Source: Bilabrum cf. latius
Lineage: Eukaryota; Bigyra: Bicosoecida; Bigyra; Bicosoecida
Length of the DNA stretch: 64,000 nt
Direction of reading: 5' to 3'
Assembly (NCBI GenBank): GCA_965178125.1
Contig: OZ237756.1
Span: 186,001-250,000, forward strand
Positions 49,090 through 60,315 of this stretch are shown here, one piece after another. Made by a program: the position numbers and the translations under genes. How positions within the stretch are numbered: the stretch's first letter is position 1; every line of letters begins with the position of its first letter. The notes below the pieces were generated by a model, which ran no database searches, was not told the origin of the DNA, and saw only the letters and a program-made list of their open reading frames with translations.

Positions 49090-52000
49090 ATGAGTTCCGA
49101 GTCCCAAACAATGCCAGCAGGCATGTTGGAAAAGTTTCGCAGGTCTTCTCTCCCTAGGCTACCTTCTTCTTTGGCTCACTTGGACGATTCGGATGAAGAC
49201 AGCGAAGGCGGTCCTGAAGTCCACAGACAACCATCCGATAATACGTATGGGTCTGCAGACGATCAATCTGCTGGTGCAGCTAGCACGGATGACGAAGGCC
49301 CTGTGCTTCCGCGGTCACCTGGGAATGGACCTGTAGTTGCACCAACCAAGGCTGACCGCGTGTCGCGTAGCAGGCATGGAGCACGCACCAAGCGGCGGAT
49401 GCGCACTGGATTTTCATTTCGAGACATGCAGTTCGATGCCACACCTGGCAGCGACCCGTTCGCTGGCCTTGCACTAGAGCAGGTGACGGATGTTACCGCA
49501 GGCTCATCCGGCGCTACGGCACACAAGCACGATCCGTCCCATGCCCTGCATGCAGACGGGAGCTCATCAACCGCAGGCAAGCCAATCAACGATACACCAG
49601 TGGAGCTGCACCGGCTAGGCACGCGAAGGCGAGGCCCTCGCCGTGGGAGCGCCCCCGCCCCGCAATCGGACTGGTTCGCGCAGCTGGCCTTTGGGATGGG
49701 GGCCCACGTGGTCGCGTCTCCGGCGGGGGGCATGTCGGTGGCGAGCAGCACCCCAACAGGGGCGGGGAATTCCCCTCGACGCCACGGCGGGGGGGGTGCC
49801 GCGTCCTCCGAGCTCGTCACACCCCATGCACCGGGCAGCACATCCGCCTCGCCTACGCAGCCTGCTACTAGTACACCCAGGGGGTACTTCCGGTTCTCCG
49901 ACAAACCAAGCGGCCAGGCCGCGCCCGGAGGCAGGAGCGCGCGAAAGCGCGGCCACGTCCGTGTGACGAGTGGACCCGGAGCCAGTTCCGCAAGCACCGG
50001 GTCCTCGGTGGGCGGGCTTGCGGCCCTGCCCTCGACCCCCCTGCGGCGGGCCCTGGCGAAGCGGCTGGAGCAAGCGAGGGGCAGATTGGCGGTGCAGCGG
50101 GGTGGCACGGGTGACGGCGATGATGCTGTTAGTGGTGATCTTGGGGGCGGGTCTAGAGGCGGAGGAAGGCGCGGGGTTGGGGGCGATGATGCTGGCAGCG
50201 AGTCGCCTCGGAGGCGAGTAGGATTCTCCGCCGGTCAACTGCACTCGCCTCCGAGTCCCAGCACACCCGCTGGAGGTGCTGGCGGTGACGCGGCATACTA
50301 TGATGGTGCTGCTGCGGCTGTGCTGGACCGCATGAGGGAAGCAAGGGGGGTATATGTCAGCATCAGCAGCAGCAGCAGAGGCAGCCGGAGCCATGGTGAT
50401 GCCAGTCGTGCTGATACAGGTGTGGGGGAGGCGCATGGGAGCAGGCAGAGCGCCTCTGTGATGGCTTATGCCAGTGGGTAGGAGGCAGTGCGGGGGAGCC
50501 ATGCCAGTGGGTAGGATACGGTGAAGGTATTTTCAGCCGGCGTGGACATGGACATGGGCATGGGCATAGACTAGGCTGAGAACTAGGACAAGAATACAGG
50601 GGAGGATGGAGAAGAGGACGGGGTGGAGGATGGGGTGCTGTATCGAGTGGACACCTGGGGTCACAACGTGTTCGACCAGAGTGCATCGCACGGTGGTGCG
50701 TGGAGCCCTAGGGCCGGATCCTCCCGCCGAAGGCACAGGCGACGAGGAACTCCCAGGGGCGGGGGCGCTGCCCCAGGGAGCAAGCGATCCAGACAGAGGC
50801 AGAGGCAGAGGCAGAGGCTCCGGATCAATACGGATGGGCTTGATAGTGACGATGGAAGCACCACCGGCGAGTTTGGTCGGTTCGGAAGAAGCACTCGGGG
50901 AACAGCGAATAGGAGGGGTCAGGCCGGCAACAGCACCAGGGGTAGGGGGGGAAGGCCGCATTCCGCACGGTATTCGAAGGGGGACAGCGGCGGGCTGACC
51001 CGCAAGGCGATGCACCTTGTAGGCTACGGGGAGTTCGGCCAGGGACTTTGGGCCCGAGATACTTGTAGCAGTGCCAATCGCAGGAAGAAGAAGACGACGA
51101 CAAAAATGCATGGCATTGCGGTGCAGACAGTGCGGGGAGGTGGCCGCACCTCACGAGGAGCAGGGGGGAAAAAGCGGCGCTCGCCACGAGGCGCTGCCAG
51201 CCCGACTCATCATCGTCAAAGGCCACGCACAGCCCGGAGCCGGAAATCCCCTCGGCGGCCCGTATCTGGGAAACGATCAAGCCCCCGCACTCGCGTGGCC
51301 AGCAGAAACAAGACACCAAGGCACCCCGCAGCAGCAGCGGCATCCAAGACCATATGGGGCGAGCATGGAGCAACTGCTCGAGCGGGAGTCGGTCGCAAAC
51401 TTCCCAACCGGCCAGGCACAGGCCCCGACTCCAGCACTGGCACCCTCGTGCAGTGCACCTAGTCCGTCACGTCCTCCGGTAGCGGCCCAGTGTCGAGACG
51501 CCCGGTTCCGCCAGCATCGCGGCGCCACGCATCCCCTCGAGGCACTGGGCTGCTGCTCAAAAGGGGCAGGAGCAGAAGGAGCTCACTAGCCGTTGAGCTG
51601 CCCCGCCTGGCATACGGCGCCGAGGCACGTCTCAGAGCCGAGTCGGAGTTTTTCAGGGGGGCGCAGGTGGTCGCAAGCAGCACGCGGGACCGGGCGCAGG
51701 CTCGGATCCTGGCGCGCGGCGCCGCGCGGGTGAGCCGTGCGGAACATCAAGCGAGGCTTGCGTCGCCTCGAGTCGACCTAGGGAATCAGGCATCGGGGGG
51801 TAGGCGGGATCCCGGCGCTGAGGATGGGGCGGGGCCCAGACCGCCGGAGGTGAGCAGGGGGGCCAGCCGAGCAGGTGCTCCGGGGAGGGCGAGCACGCAT
51901 CGCCGAGTGAGCATGCAAGGAGCATCCAGGGAGTAGGGGCCGAGTGGGCCTGTTCGAGCTGCGACCATCGACCTCGGAGCACTTGCTTCTGGTGAGGGCG

Positions 52001-52275
52001 AGCACGATGGTATCGATGGTCGCAAGGGCACAGTGGCTGGCCCCCGGGCTTTCCCAGTGGTCCACCGGCAGCTTGAGTCGCTCAGGTGGCTGCTGCCTCC
52101 CGATGCGGCCAGCAGGCAGCCTGATGTGGACGTGGTGCTGGGGCTCAGGGACCTGCAAGGGGAAGGGGCGGCTCCTCCCGATGCGGGTGATTTTGAGGGC
52201 CGGCCTGCTGCTGCTGCCAGTGCTGGCAGGTAGTACACGGGGAGAAGGCGAAGCATGGTGGGGCGGCCGCGCTGA
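49090..52275 (+). CDS. large basic low-complexity protein, unknown function
   Basis: 1061 aa from ATG 49090 (GACCATGAG) to TGA 52273, one exon. In-frame TAG occurs at several places (for example 50479, 50512, 50569, 50584, about 51460, about 51934, about 52231). The first 100 residues are acidic and Ser-rich; the rest is Arg/Gly/Ser/Ala-rich with many SRG, GRR and RSP-like motifs and a short Arg-Gln run encoded by an AGGCAG repeat near 50797. A more ordered end is seen around FPVVHRQLESLRWLLPPD and VVLGLRDLQ. No catalytic motif or known domain. Disorder, high basic charge and RG/SP dipeptides would suit a nuclear or cytoskeletal scaffold, but this is speculative. Confidence 0.65.
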
Positions 52276-52462
52276 ATGATTCGCAGGGAGACGGATCGAC
52301 GGAGGTTATTGGCAGTGCGTATGAGCGGCGTGTTGAAGTCTAGGTATGGAACTGTCTCGACTGCCGGTCCTGCCTGCCGACGAGCAAGATTTCTAGTTGC
52401 GTGCAGTTTTGAGCGCAATCGCGTTCGGGGGCTTCAGAGACCACTCAGAACACTGAGATAAG

Positions 52463-53369
52463 ATGCGCGCGGTTGCCAGTGCACGAAAGGCTATGCGATC
52501 TGCCGCTAGGACGAGCTCTCGGCTCAGACCCAGCGTTTGTGCGATGCCGGCGCTCTCTCAAGCAGCGGCAACTGGAAGCTCAGGTTTGACAGGTGTTTCA
52601 AAGGCATGGAAGTCTTCCTCTGTTATGAACACAGCGTTGGACCAGTCTAGTCTTGTGTTCGCAAATTTGTTTGTCGCAAGCGACAATGGATGCTTTGTGG
52701 TGAGAGCAGCATGCACCGTTCAAGCGGATTCGACTTTTCCTTTGGAAGTCCATGTCCTACACTTTGGAGTTCAGGTTTACTCGAGGCTTTATTGATCGCA
52801 ACGGTAGATCGACAGCTATATAATATTTCATACTATCGCAGTTTCGCCCCCAGCCGGCTGCTCTGAGGCGAGTGATGAGCGATGGGCCATTCTTCCTCCA
52901 CTCCCCTGGTAGCATTCTGGTCGACATCGTTCAGCGAAAGGAAACCGGCGGCGAGCTGGACTTTGCTGGGAAGACCAAGTTTTCGATCAGGGTTGCAGAC
53001 ATCGGTCGGTTCGCCACGACCCCGCTTGGATCCAACATCACGCTCTCTCGCACAGTGGACCGAGGCCAGGAAGGCGAGCACGAGGAGACCATGACGTTCC
53101 GTCAAAACGAGGACGCCTCCGCCACCGTGGAATTCAGAAAGGGCCTCGACCCCCCGATCGTCACCGCGATGATCCCCGCCCCCCGCTACTTTGTGCTCAA
53201 GAGCCTCATGTTTTCCTCCCTGCCTGGCCTCAGCGCGTGGGACGTGGGCTCCAGCCCCAGCCTGTTCTCGCCGGAGAAATACTCCATGAGGGGCCCTGCC
53301 AATGCGAGCGCAGCAGAGGGAGGAGCGGATTCGGCTGCCACCGAGGCGGGCAGCGGCGAGGGGCAGTGA
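52463..53369 (+). CDS. Whirly-family single-stranded DNA-binding protein, organelle-targeted
   Basis: Whirly proteins bind ssDNA in plastids, mitochondria and nucleus and protect organellar genomes. Exon 1 (52463-52699) encodes an Arg/Ser/Ala-rich leader (MRAVASARKAMRSAARTSSR) typical of organelle import. Exon 2 (52842-53369) carries the Whirly strand pattern: GPFFLHSPGSILVDIV, KTKFSIRVADIGRF (matching the family K..FaLSv.EiG.l block), then two hydrophilic strands and an IPAPRYFVLKSLMF segment near the family's C-terminal helix. The intron 52700-52841 (GTGAGA...ATCGCAG, phase 0) is preferred; an alternative donor at 52775 also keeps frame. The canonical KGKAAL motif is not obvious, so the N-terminal exon structure is uncertain. 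About 254 aa, TGA stop, no in-frame TAG. Whirly is chiefly known from the green lineage. Confidence 0.72.
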
Positions 53370-53635
53370 GGCGCTTTCCTCTCCTCGGGGTTGGGGAGGG
53401 GGGCGAGTCGAGCCGGTTGGGCGGAAGGGGGCGTAGCATTTGGGGAGGGCATTCCCTTGGTGTGTGAACGGATGAACAGACATATATTAGTCGTGATGAG
53501 GCTACATTCAAAGCGCATTTGTAGTTAGTTTATCAGTGGAGGCCAAGTGGAGGCCCTTTCGCCATTTGTACCGTGTACTTAATAAATCAAATCATTGCGA
53601 AAACAAGCTCGGCTGGAACGCACACGTTTGCAATC

Positions 53636-54827
53636 ATGGTGAGTCTCTTGAGGCACTAATAATCGTGGCATATATTCACACGTACGGCCGTGGATCGCTT
53701 TGACTGGTTTCTCAGCGCTAATGTGCGAGCATCGGGATGGTCTCCATTTGCTCGCTTTTTTGAGTGATCTCATCGCAGTCGGCAATGGAATACAATGGGG
53801 CCGCAGTCATCGCCATGGTTGGCAAAGACTGTGTTGGTATTGCAAGGTGAGTAGCTGCGCATTATTTGACGTGGACTGTGCACCAGCTTCGATCAGCCAA
53901 GCACAAACTCAGCGACGTATCCACTCGGCCCAGCTTCCATTTCGCAGCGATCTGAGATTGGGGCAGCAGGCTCTGACGGTAGATTGCAACTTCAGCAAGA
54001 TTTTCAAGTATAACGACAAAATGCTGTGTGGGTACGCCGGTCTGGCTACGGACGTGACGACATTGCACGAGACCATGGAATTCAAGCACAACATGTATTC
54101 GCTCAAGGAAGAGAGAGATATGAAGCCTAGCACATTCACCGGTCTATTGACGCACACGCTGTACGAGAGGCGGTGAGTTTGCCGTCCAGTTTAGGTTGCA
54201 GGCGCATCATCATCAGCACAGGATGGCATATGCTCCAAATCGCTCGTGTCCTCTTCATGCATGCGTTCTCTCCTGCACGACAACAAGCTCTTCATGCACC
54301 GCAGATTTGCCCCGTACTTTTGCGAGCCCGTGGTGGCAGGCCTGGAGGGCAAGGAGGGCACCCCCTACATCTCGGGGATGGACCTCGTGGGCGCTCCCGT
54401 CAGGACGGAGGACTTCATCGTCAGCGGGACCTGCACGGAGAACTGCTACGGAATGTGCGAGAGCCTGTGGCACAAGGATATGGTGAGGAAAGCGAGTGGC
54501 CTTGTAGGGTGTATGCCGCAGTGTTGACGGATCGGTTTCACGTTCCACAGTGGTTCCTTGGATCTGATCACGATGTATCCTCCCATGCCTTCGGGTCACC
54601 ATCTCCTAATGCAAGCATCGTCACCCCGCTTCATCGTTACACTCGTCCCATATCCTACCCTTGCGTGTTCCTACCGTTCGCAGGACGAGGACGAGCTCTT
54701 TGAGACCCTCGGTCAGTCGCTGCTTGCCGCAGTGGACAGGGATGCAATCAGCGGGTGGGGGGCCGTGGTGCACATCCTGAACAAGAAGGGACTCACGACC
54801 AAGTACCTCAAGTCCAGGAAGGACTGA
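53636..54827 (+). CDS. PSMB3: 20S proteasome subunit beta type-3
   Basis: A catalytically inactive beta subunit of the 20S core. Five exons join with correct phases: 53636-53638 (just the ATG), 53779-53846, 53948-54172, 54305-54482 and 54684-54827, giving exactly 205 aa, the usual length. Sequence agrees throughout with PSMB3: YNGAAVIAMVGKDCVGIA, DLRLGQQALTVDCNFSKIF, YAGLATDVTTLHETMEF, LLTHTLYERRFAPYFCEPV, VSGTCTENCYGMCESLW, LFETLGQSLLAAVDRDAISGWG, and the basic end TTKYLKSRKD. Introns are 140, 101, 132 and 201 nt, all GT-AG with GTGAGT/GTGAGG donors. It ends at TGA and uses no TAG. This gene fixes the intron style of the genome. Confidence 0.97.
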
Positions 54828-55107
54828 TCGATGGTGGGATGGACAGCAAGCAACCTTGTGGGGGGGTTGTAGCGGCATGCCGACGGGAGTTCGTTTTGTA
54901 CGACCTTGATGCACACAATTGATACCAATTCCAGTCGCGCACGTGGTACGCAGCGAGACGCTCACCCGATTGCTTGTATGTGGCTGCGCACTCATCCGCT
55001 AACCCCGCCAGCTGCGCCCGCCGCCGGGCAGCCAAACACCAAAGCCGGAACCACAACAGCACAACGGATCGAAATCTATCAAATCGTACCTGTAGGCTTT
55101 GAGAGAT

Positions 55108-57398
55108 ATGCCTTCTAAAAAGAAAAGCGATAGCTCAGCGCCGGAACTAAAGCCCTTGCCCAAACCGTCAACACTACCGGATTGGAGGGAATCATAGGAG
55201 CCAGGGGATTCAGATACTGAGGGTGAGCCAAACGCATTTTTTCGTGTTTGTGAGCCTGCTACCCCGTGCAAGTATACCGTTTGCCAATTTAAAGATTTAG
55301 CTCCATGCAGATTACTAGTACTATGGAAAGTTTCGACGAGACTATGTGCATCTGTGCGAGGTGCTTTCAATTGGACCACATCAACAGCTTGTAGGCAGAA
55401 TCAAGCGACCAATGAGTGAGAATGCCATGTTAGTAGCATCACACCGTATCCAAATGCAGAGTAGAGCGATTCACGCAAGCGCCGCACGACTATGTTATTG
55501 CCGCAGCGACGATCGAGCTCCGAGCCGCGAGCGAGCAGGCCCAGGCCGGCGACGGCAGCATCGACCGGCAGGCCAGCGCCGAGGTGACCGCCGCCCTCGA
55601 GGCGATGTCCGCATCCAACGACCGAACGCTTCCAATCGAGCTGCGTCCGAAAACCGCAATCGATGCCTTCGACGTGAGCGACGAGCTCGCCTGTCTTCAG
55701 CTCAGGGGCACCCGCCTCGACCCAGGCACCTGCGCCGCACTGTGCCTTGCGCTGCCGAGGTGTCCCGAGGTGAAGGAGATTTCGTTCTGGCAGGTTGCAA
55801 CCACGCCTGATCTGATCCGATCGCTGGCGGAGGCCCTGCGGAGCGAAGGTTCGGCGGTTCGCAGGGTGGCCATCGACTACTCCCCGCTGGTGCCCCCGAA
55901 CATTACCAATGGCTCTGATACCAGTGGTAGTGGTAGCAGCGATGTTGCTATTGGAAAACAGGAGCACTGGCAGCAGGAAGGCGGGGATGACGATGTGGAC
56001 GTGACGAGTGCTGCCGCATCGTCAGGAGCAGGTGGCGGTCCTGCTCCTACGGGCCCTTCAGACGACGAGCAAGAGGGAGGCAGCAGCCCAGGGAACAAGG
56101 AGAGCCCCACGGCTGCCTTCTTCGATCTGCTGCGGCCCGAGGCACGGCTCGAGTGCCTGTCGCTGCGTGGGAACAGGATCTGCGACGATGACGTGGGGCA
56201 CTTGTGCACTGCACTGCTGCGCACGCGGTACCTCAAGGTGCTCAACCTGTCGCGGAACAGGCTGACTGCGCGCGGCGCCGCGCAGTTGCTGGGCGCCGTC
56301 CGGGACTGTCGTGGGCTCGAAGGTCTGTCGCTGTCCCACAACTAGATAGAGGAGGAAGATTCGACGAAAACCAGGCCGGTAAGGGAGTGCGAGGGCGAGG
56401 GCGAGGGCGACGCTGGCTTGGAATCTGAGGCCGGGGACACGATGAAAGATGAAGATGATGAATAGACCGAGTCGGATCTGCAGCAGTTTGCCAAGGAGTT
56501 AGGACGGGCGGTTTCGCGGAGGTACTTGCTCGGGGAGAGCGAGTGGGTGGCCCGGCAGCGGCTGGGCATTGCCGCTGGGCTGTTGGAGGAGGGAGAAGAC
56601 GAGGTGCCCTAGTCACAGGGGCAGGATACGGGGGGCAAGGGCGGGAAGGGTAAAGGCGGCAAGGGGAAGGATAAAGGGAAGGGCAAGGACAAGGGAGGCA
56701 AGAAGGGGGGCAAGGGCAAGGGTGGTGGGGAAGACGTCATCGAAGCCGAGATGCCCGAGGTGGATGAGCTGCTGGATGATGACGAGTGCTCATTGGCGCC
56801 GCGGCAATGGTGCGGAACCGGGTGCATTTCCCTCAGGTACGTCGATCTGGGCCGTAATCCCATTGGTGTGGATGGCGCTTGCTCGCTGCTGGATGCAGTG
56901 CTGCCTGCCCTGCCCGAGCCAGCTGATGGTGAGACAGCTATGGGCGGGGATGGGGAGAGAGATGGGCTCGGGGCAGCAGGGGTGTGTACTGGCGAGGGCA
57001 GTCCCAGGAGTGCCAGCGGGACATCGAGCAAGGCCGGGTCGGGCAAGGGCAGTTCCAGGAGTGCCAGCGGGACATCGAGCAAGGCAGGGTCGGGCAAGGG
57101 CAGTTCCAGGAGTGCCAGCGGGACATCGAGCAAGGCAGGGTCGGGCAAGGCTAGCCCGCGAGGTGGCGGGAAGAGCAAGAGCAAGGGCAAAGGGAAAGGG
57201 AAGGGGCATGCTGATGTCGAGGAAGGTGACCAGCGGGAGTGCTTCTTGGAGTGCATTGCACTGTAGGCGTGCGGTGTGGCCGGGCTGGGTGACGATGTCG
57301 GAGCGGCATCGGACGAGTTGGCCAGCAGGCTCGCTGGAGACGGGCTTGTGGAGAGGGCTGGGGCGAGCGGTGTGGAGGTGCAAGTGAGCACGAGCTGA
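55108..57398 (+). CDS. leucine-rich-repeat protein A (RNI-type), Lys/Gly-rich insert
   Basis: 717 aa in three exons: 55108-55222, 55311-55415, 55465-57398 (all phase 1; total coding length divisible by three). The opening is basic (MPSKKKSDSS). LRRs of ribonuclease-inhibitor type follow: ACLQLRGTRLDPGTCAALCL, LECLSLRGNRICDDDVGHL, LKVLNLSRNRLTARGAAQLL, LEGLSLSHN-Gln-IEEE and SLRYVDLGRNPIGVDGA, separated by acidic and Lys/Gly-rich spacers. In-frame TAG occurs in exon 1, exon 2 (55316), at 56343 inside the LRR motif N-x-I (giving the very common N-Q-I), about 56463, about 56610, and 57264. At the last position the duplicate gene has CAG. The end is TGA. LRRC34/LRRC74-like scaffolds are the nearest general type, but orthology is not claimed. 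Confidence 0.83.
56997..57149 (+). repeat. three 51-bp tandem repeats in LRR gene A
   Basis: Three in-frame copies of a 51-bp unit encoding a 17-residue Gly/Ser/Lys peptide (G-S-x-R-S-A-S-G-T-S-S-K-A-G-S-G-K). The downstream duplicate of this gene has only one copy, so copy number changed after the duplication. Confidence 0.93.
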
Positions 57399-57636
57399 GG
57401 CTATTGGAATGCATACATATCTACACGAACAATCAATGTGTATCACTTTATTTCCCAAGCATTCAGCTTGATTCAGGCCAAAGACGGTCCGAGTGGTTCT
57501 CACTCTCGTCATCCGCCGGCTTGTTCTGAATTCTGTCAAGAAAGCCAGGCGACTGTGTCCCTTGTGCCCCGGGGGCTTGCATATTGGTGCTGATTGAGTA
57601 CGTTGACAGCAGAAAGCCTTCAATCGAAGTTCCAGC

Positions 57637-59214
57637 ATGTCTCTTGGACTCGCGGAGGAGGCCGAATATGTCCAGCCCAATCTCGACTTTCACTTTCTCG
57701 TATGTTCTGAAGTGTTCGTTGTCCACCTGCTGCCAGCGGCTATTGATTTACTGGGTGTATGGCTTGGTTCACTTACATTTTTCCTGCTACCTGCTCGCCA
57801 TCTTGTTTCGCAGGCGCCGTACACTGGGATACACAACTACAAGACTCTGGATTATACCAGAAGCCTTAAGCAGGTTGATAAGGCAGTAGAAGCAGTCAGA
57901 CAAGGGCGATCGAAGATCAGCATGCCGGGAAAGACTTCAAAGAGGGCCATTGAGGAAGTGGCAGTGGTACTGTCCGAGGATGGCGTCCGGCTGCGATCCT
58001 TGCAAGTAAGTCAATCAGAGCGAGAAGGATTTGATGCAGGCGTGGGATCTGCGCTTTGCTCAGCAGTGTGTGTGGACACGATTGACGGCTTCCCGCATCT
58101 GCAGTGCTTGATCTCATAGTGGGCGAAGTGGAGGCTGGACTGCATGGCTGCCCTTGCACCTGCCATGCTGCACGCGGGCGGCAAGAACCGGCTTCGAGTC
58201 CTGGTGCTGAAAGGGTTGACGCACATGTCATTGGAGTGCGTGCAGGTCTTCCAGAAAGTGCTGGCCGACTCGCAGTGCAGTCTGGAGGTGCTGAAGATCC
58301 GCGATATGCTAGGCAGCCTCCGCTGTATCCCCCCCCGGAAGCCGGAAGTCATTGAGGAACTATACAAGATGAATCGTCTCATGGCCGACGGCATCCGATG
58401 CAACCGGAGCATTCGGTATTGTCACCTGGGTCCGTGCAACTTGGATCTTGACACAATGCTGGCATGGACAGAGGCACTCAGCAGCAACAGCTCGTTGGTG
58501 CAGTTGGAAACGAGCTGGATCCTTCTGCCGGGATGCGGTTTGGCCCCACATAATGCGATGGGGGAGTGCGCGGCCCGCATTGTGAGGGAGAATGCTAGCA
58601 TCCAGCACCTCGCCTTCAAATACGACATGAATCCAGCCCGGAAATCTACCCCGTGCCGAGTGGGTCCGCTGTGTGATGCGGTACGGCAAAACGAATCGCT
58701 ACGGTCGCTCGTGATCGGACCAACAGGTCATCCCGACTTCCGGGGCCAGCATGAAGAAGCAGCCAGGCAGTGCGGCAGAATGCTGGATGCTGTGCTGGCC
58801 AACCCACGGATCGTGTTCTTCCAGTGGCAACGTGCGTGTGGTACTTACCACGAGGATCACATAATCCCTGCCATGCTGCCCCGGTTGCGGGCCTTCAACA
58901 GCCGTCGCAGGCGCATCGGTGCACTGCTGCATCACCGTGTGGCGAGCCAGGCCCGGCGGGATGCGGGGCTGGTGTGGCGGGCCGCATCCGAGGGCAGGCC
59001 TCTGGAGCTGGCCAGGAGGCTGAGGCTGGGTGTGATGGCAGGCGGGGCTGAGCTTAAGGTGGATGTGGGCGGGGTGATGCAGGACGCGATGGAGGCAGCG
59101 ATGGCGAATGGACACGAGGAGTGCGGCGTGCTAGTGCGTCGGTCGCTGGCGAGGGAGGTGCGGAGGCGAGCGATCTATGGCGTGGGTGGGGGGAGCGTGA
59201 AGGTTGTCTCGTGA
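57637..59214 (+). CDS. leucine-rich-repeat-like protein B
   Basis: Open from ATG 57637 to TGA 59212. The main body has degenerate RNI-type repeats: LRVLVLKGLTHMSLECVQVF, SLEVLKIRDML, IRYCHLGPCNLDLDTML, SLVQLETSWI, IQHLAFKYDM, SLRSLVIGPTGHPDF, and a basic C-terminal helical region. An ideal donor (CAA|GTAAGT, 58005/58006) and acceptors ending at 58104 or 58119 mark a likely in-frame intron; with the second acceptor the TAG at 58117 is part of the splice site rather than coding. A further short intron 57755-57813 (GTGTAT...TTCGCAG) is possible and would put the first exon in another frame (STFTFSYVLKCSL), which resembles the second exon of gene A. The 5' end is therefore uncertain. The gene lies 240 bp after LRR gene A and belongs to the same tandem unit. 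Confidence 0.68.
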
Positions 59215-59534
59215 CCGGGTGATATGTAATAATGAGGTGTTGTCTCATTGGCAATGATGCCGCTACGATGCCACTGGCATTGCCTCTAGCGTGTGTTCTC
59301 GCACCCTGGTTATCCACTGGATCGTGCGATCAGTGCGCCTGTGAATGTGGGTGCTGGCGGAGCTGACCAGTTCGGCGCATCGCCCGCTGGTGCTTAGGCC
59401 ACCATGCTGCGGGCATATGCTTGGCTGTGTGAAGCCTAGGGTATGACTGTCTGAGTCATTCAAGCGTGTTTGGTTACCACAAGGAAGGTCTCGTGCTGCT
59501 TACTCCCATCACATGGCCGCAGAGTGCAGCCCAC
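59215..59534. other. junction between the tandem units
   Basis: About 320 bp joining the end of LRR gene B to the start of the second unit. No gene or transposon end is visible; homology to the first unit starts at about 59535, where gene A' begins inside the reading frame of A. Confidence 0.5.
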
Positions 59535-60080
59535 ATGCCCGAGGTGGATGAGCTGCTGGATGGTGACGAGTGCTCATTGGCGCCGCGGCAATGGTGCGGA
59601 ACCGGGTGCAATTCCCTCAGGTACGTCGATCTGGGCCGTAATCCCATTGGTGTGGATGGCGCTTGCTCGCTGCTGGATGCAGTGCTGCCTGCCCTGCCCG
59701 AGCCAGCTGATGGTGAGACAGCTATGGGCGGGGATGGGGAGAGAGATGGGCTCGGGGCAGCAGGGGTGTGTACTGGCGAGGGCAGTCCCAGGAGTGCCAG
59801 CGGGACATCGAGCAAGGCAGGGTCGGGCAAGGCTAGCCCGCGAGGTGGCGGGAAGGGCAAGAGCAAGGGCAAAGGGAAAGGGAAGGGGCATGCTGATGTC
59901 GAGGAAGGTGACCAGCGGGAGTGCTTCTTGGAGTGCATTGCACTGCAGGCGTGCGGTGTGGCCGGGCTGGGTGACGACGTGGGAGCGGCATCGGATGAGC
60001 TGGCCAGCAGGCTCGCTGGAGACGGGCTTGTGGAGAGGGCTGGGGCGAGCGGTGTGGTGGTGCAAGTGAGCACGAGCTGA
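59535..60080 (+). pseudogene. truncated duplicate of LRR gene A (A')
   Basis: Almost identical to the last third of gene A (from MPEVDELL) but lacking its N-terminal exons and most LRRs, with one instead of three 51-bp repeats. It stays open to TGA 60078 and carries CAG at 59946 where gene A has TAG. An upstream in-frame extension begins at 59466. It may be a 5'-truncated pseudogene or may have acquired a new start; near-identity to A prevents judging selection by eye. Confidence 0.6.
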
Positions 60081-60315
60081 GGCTGTTGGAATGCATACAT
60101 ATCTACACGAACAATCAATGTGTATCACTTTACTTTCCCCAGCATTCAGCTTTACCCAGGCCAAATCCTCCGAGTGGTTCTCACTCTCGTCATCCGCTGG
60201 CTTGTTCTGAATTCTGTCAAGAAAGCCAGGCGACTGTGTCCCTTGTGCTCCAGGGGCTTGCATAGGTGCTGATCAAGTACGTTGACGGCAAAAAGCCTGC
60301 AATCGAAGTTCCAGC

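Noticed and set aside
56997-57149. CRISPR-like spaced repeats
   Set aside because: The 51-bp units are directly adjacent with no spacers, are in frame inside a coding region, and the genome is eukaryotic.
57463-57726. Minus-strand 87-aa ORF in the LRR spacer
   Set aside because: Its frame is destroyed by small deletions in the duplicate unit, while the plus-strand structure is retained, so it is not a conserved gene.
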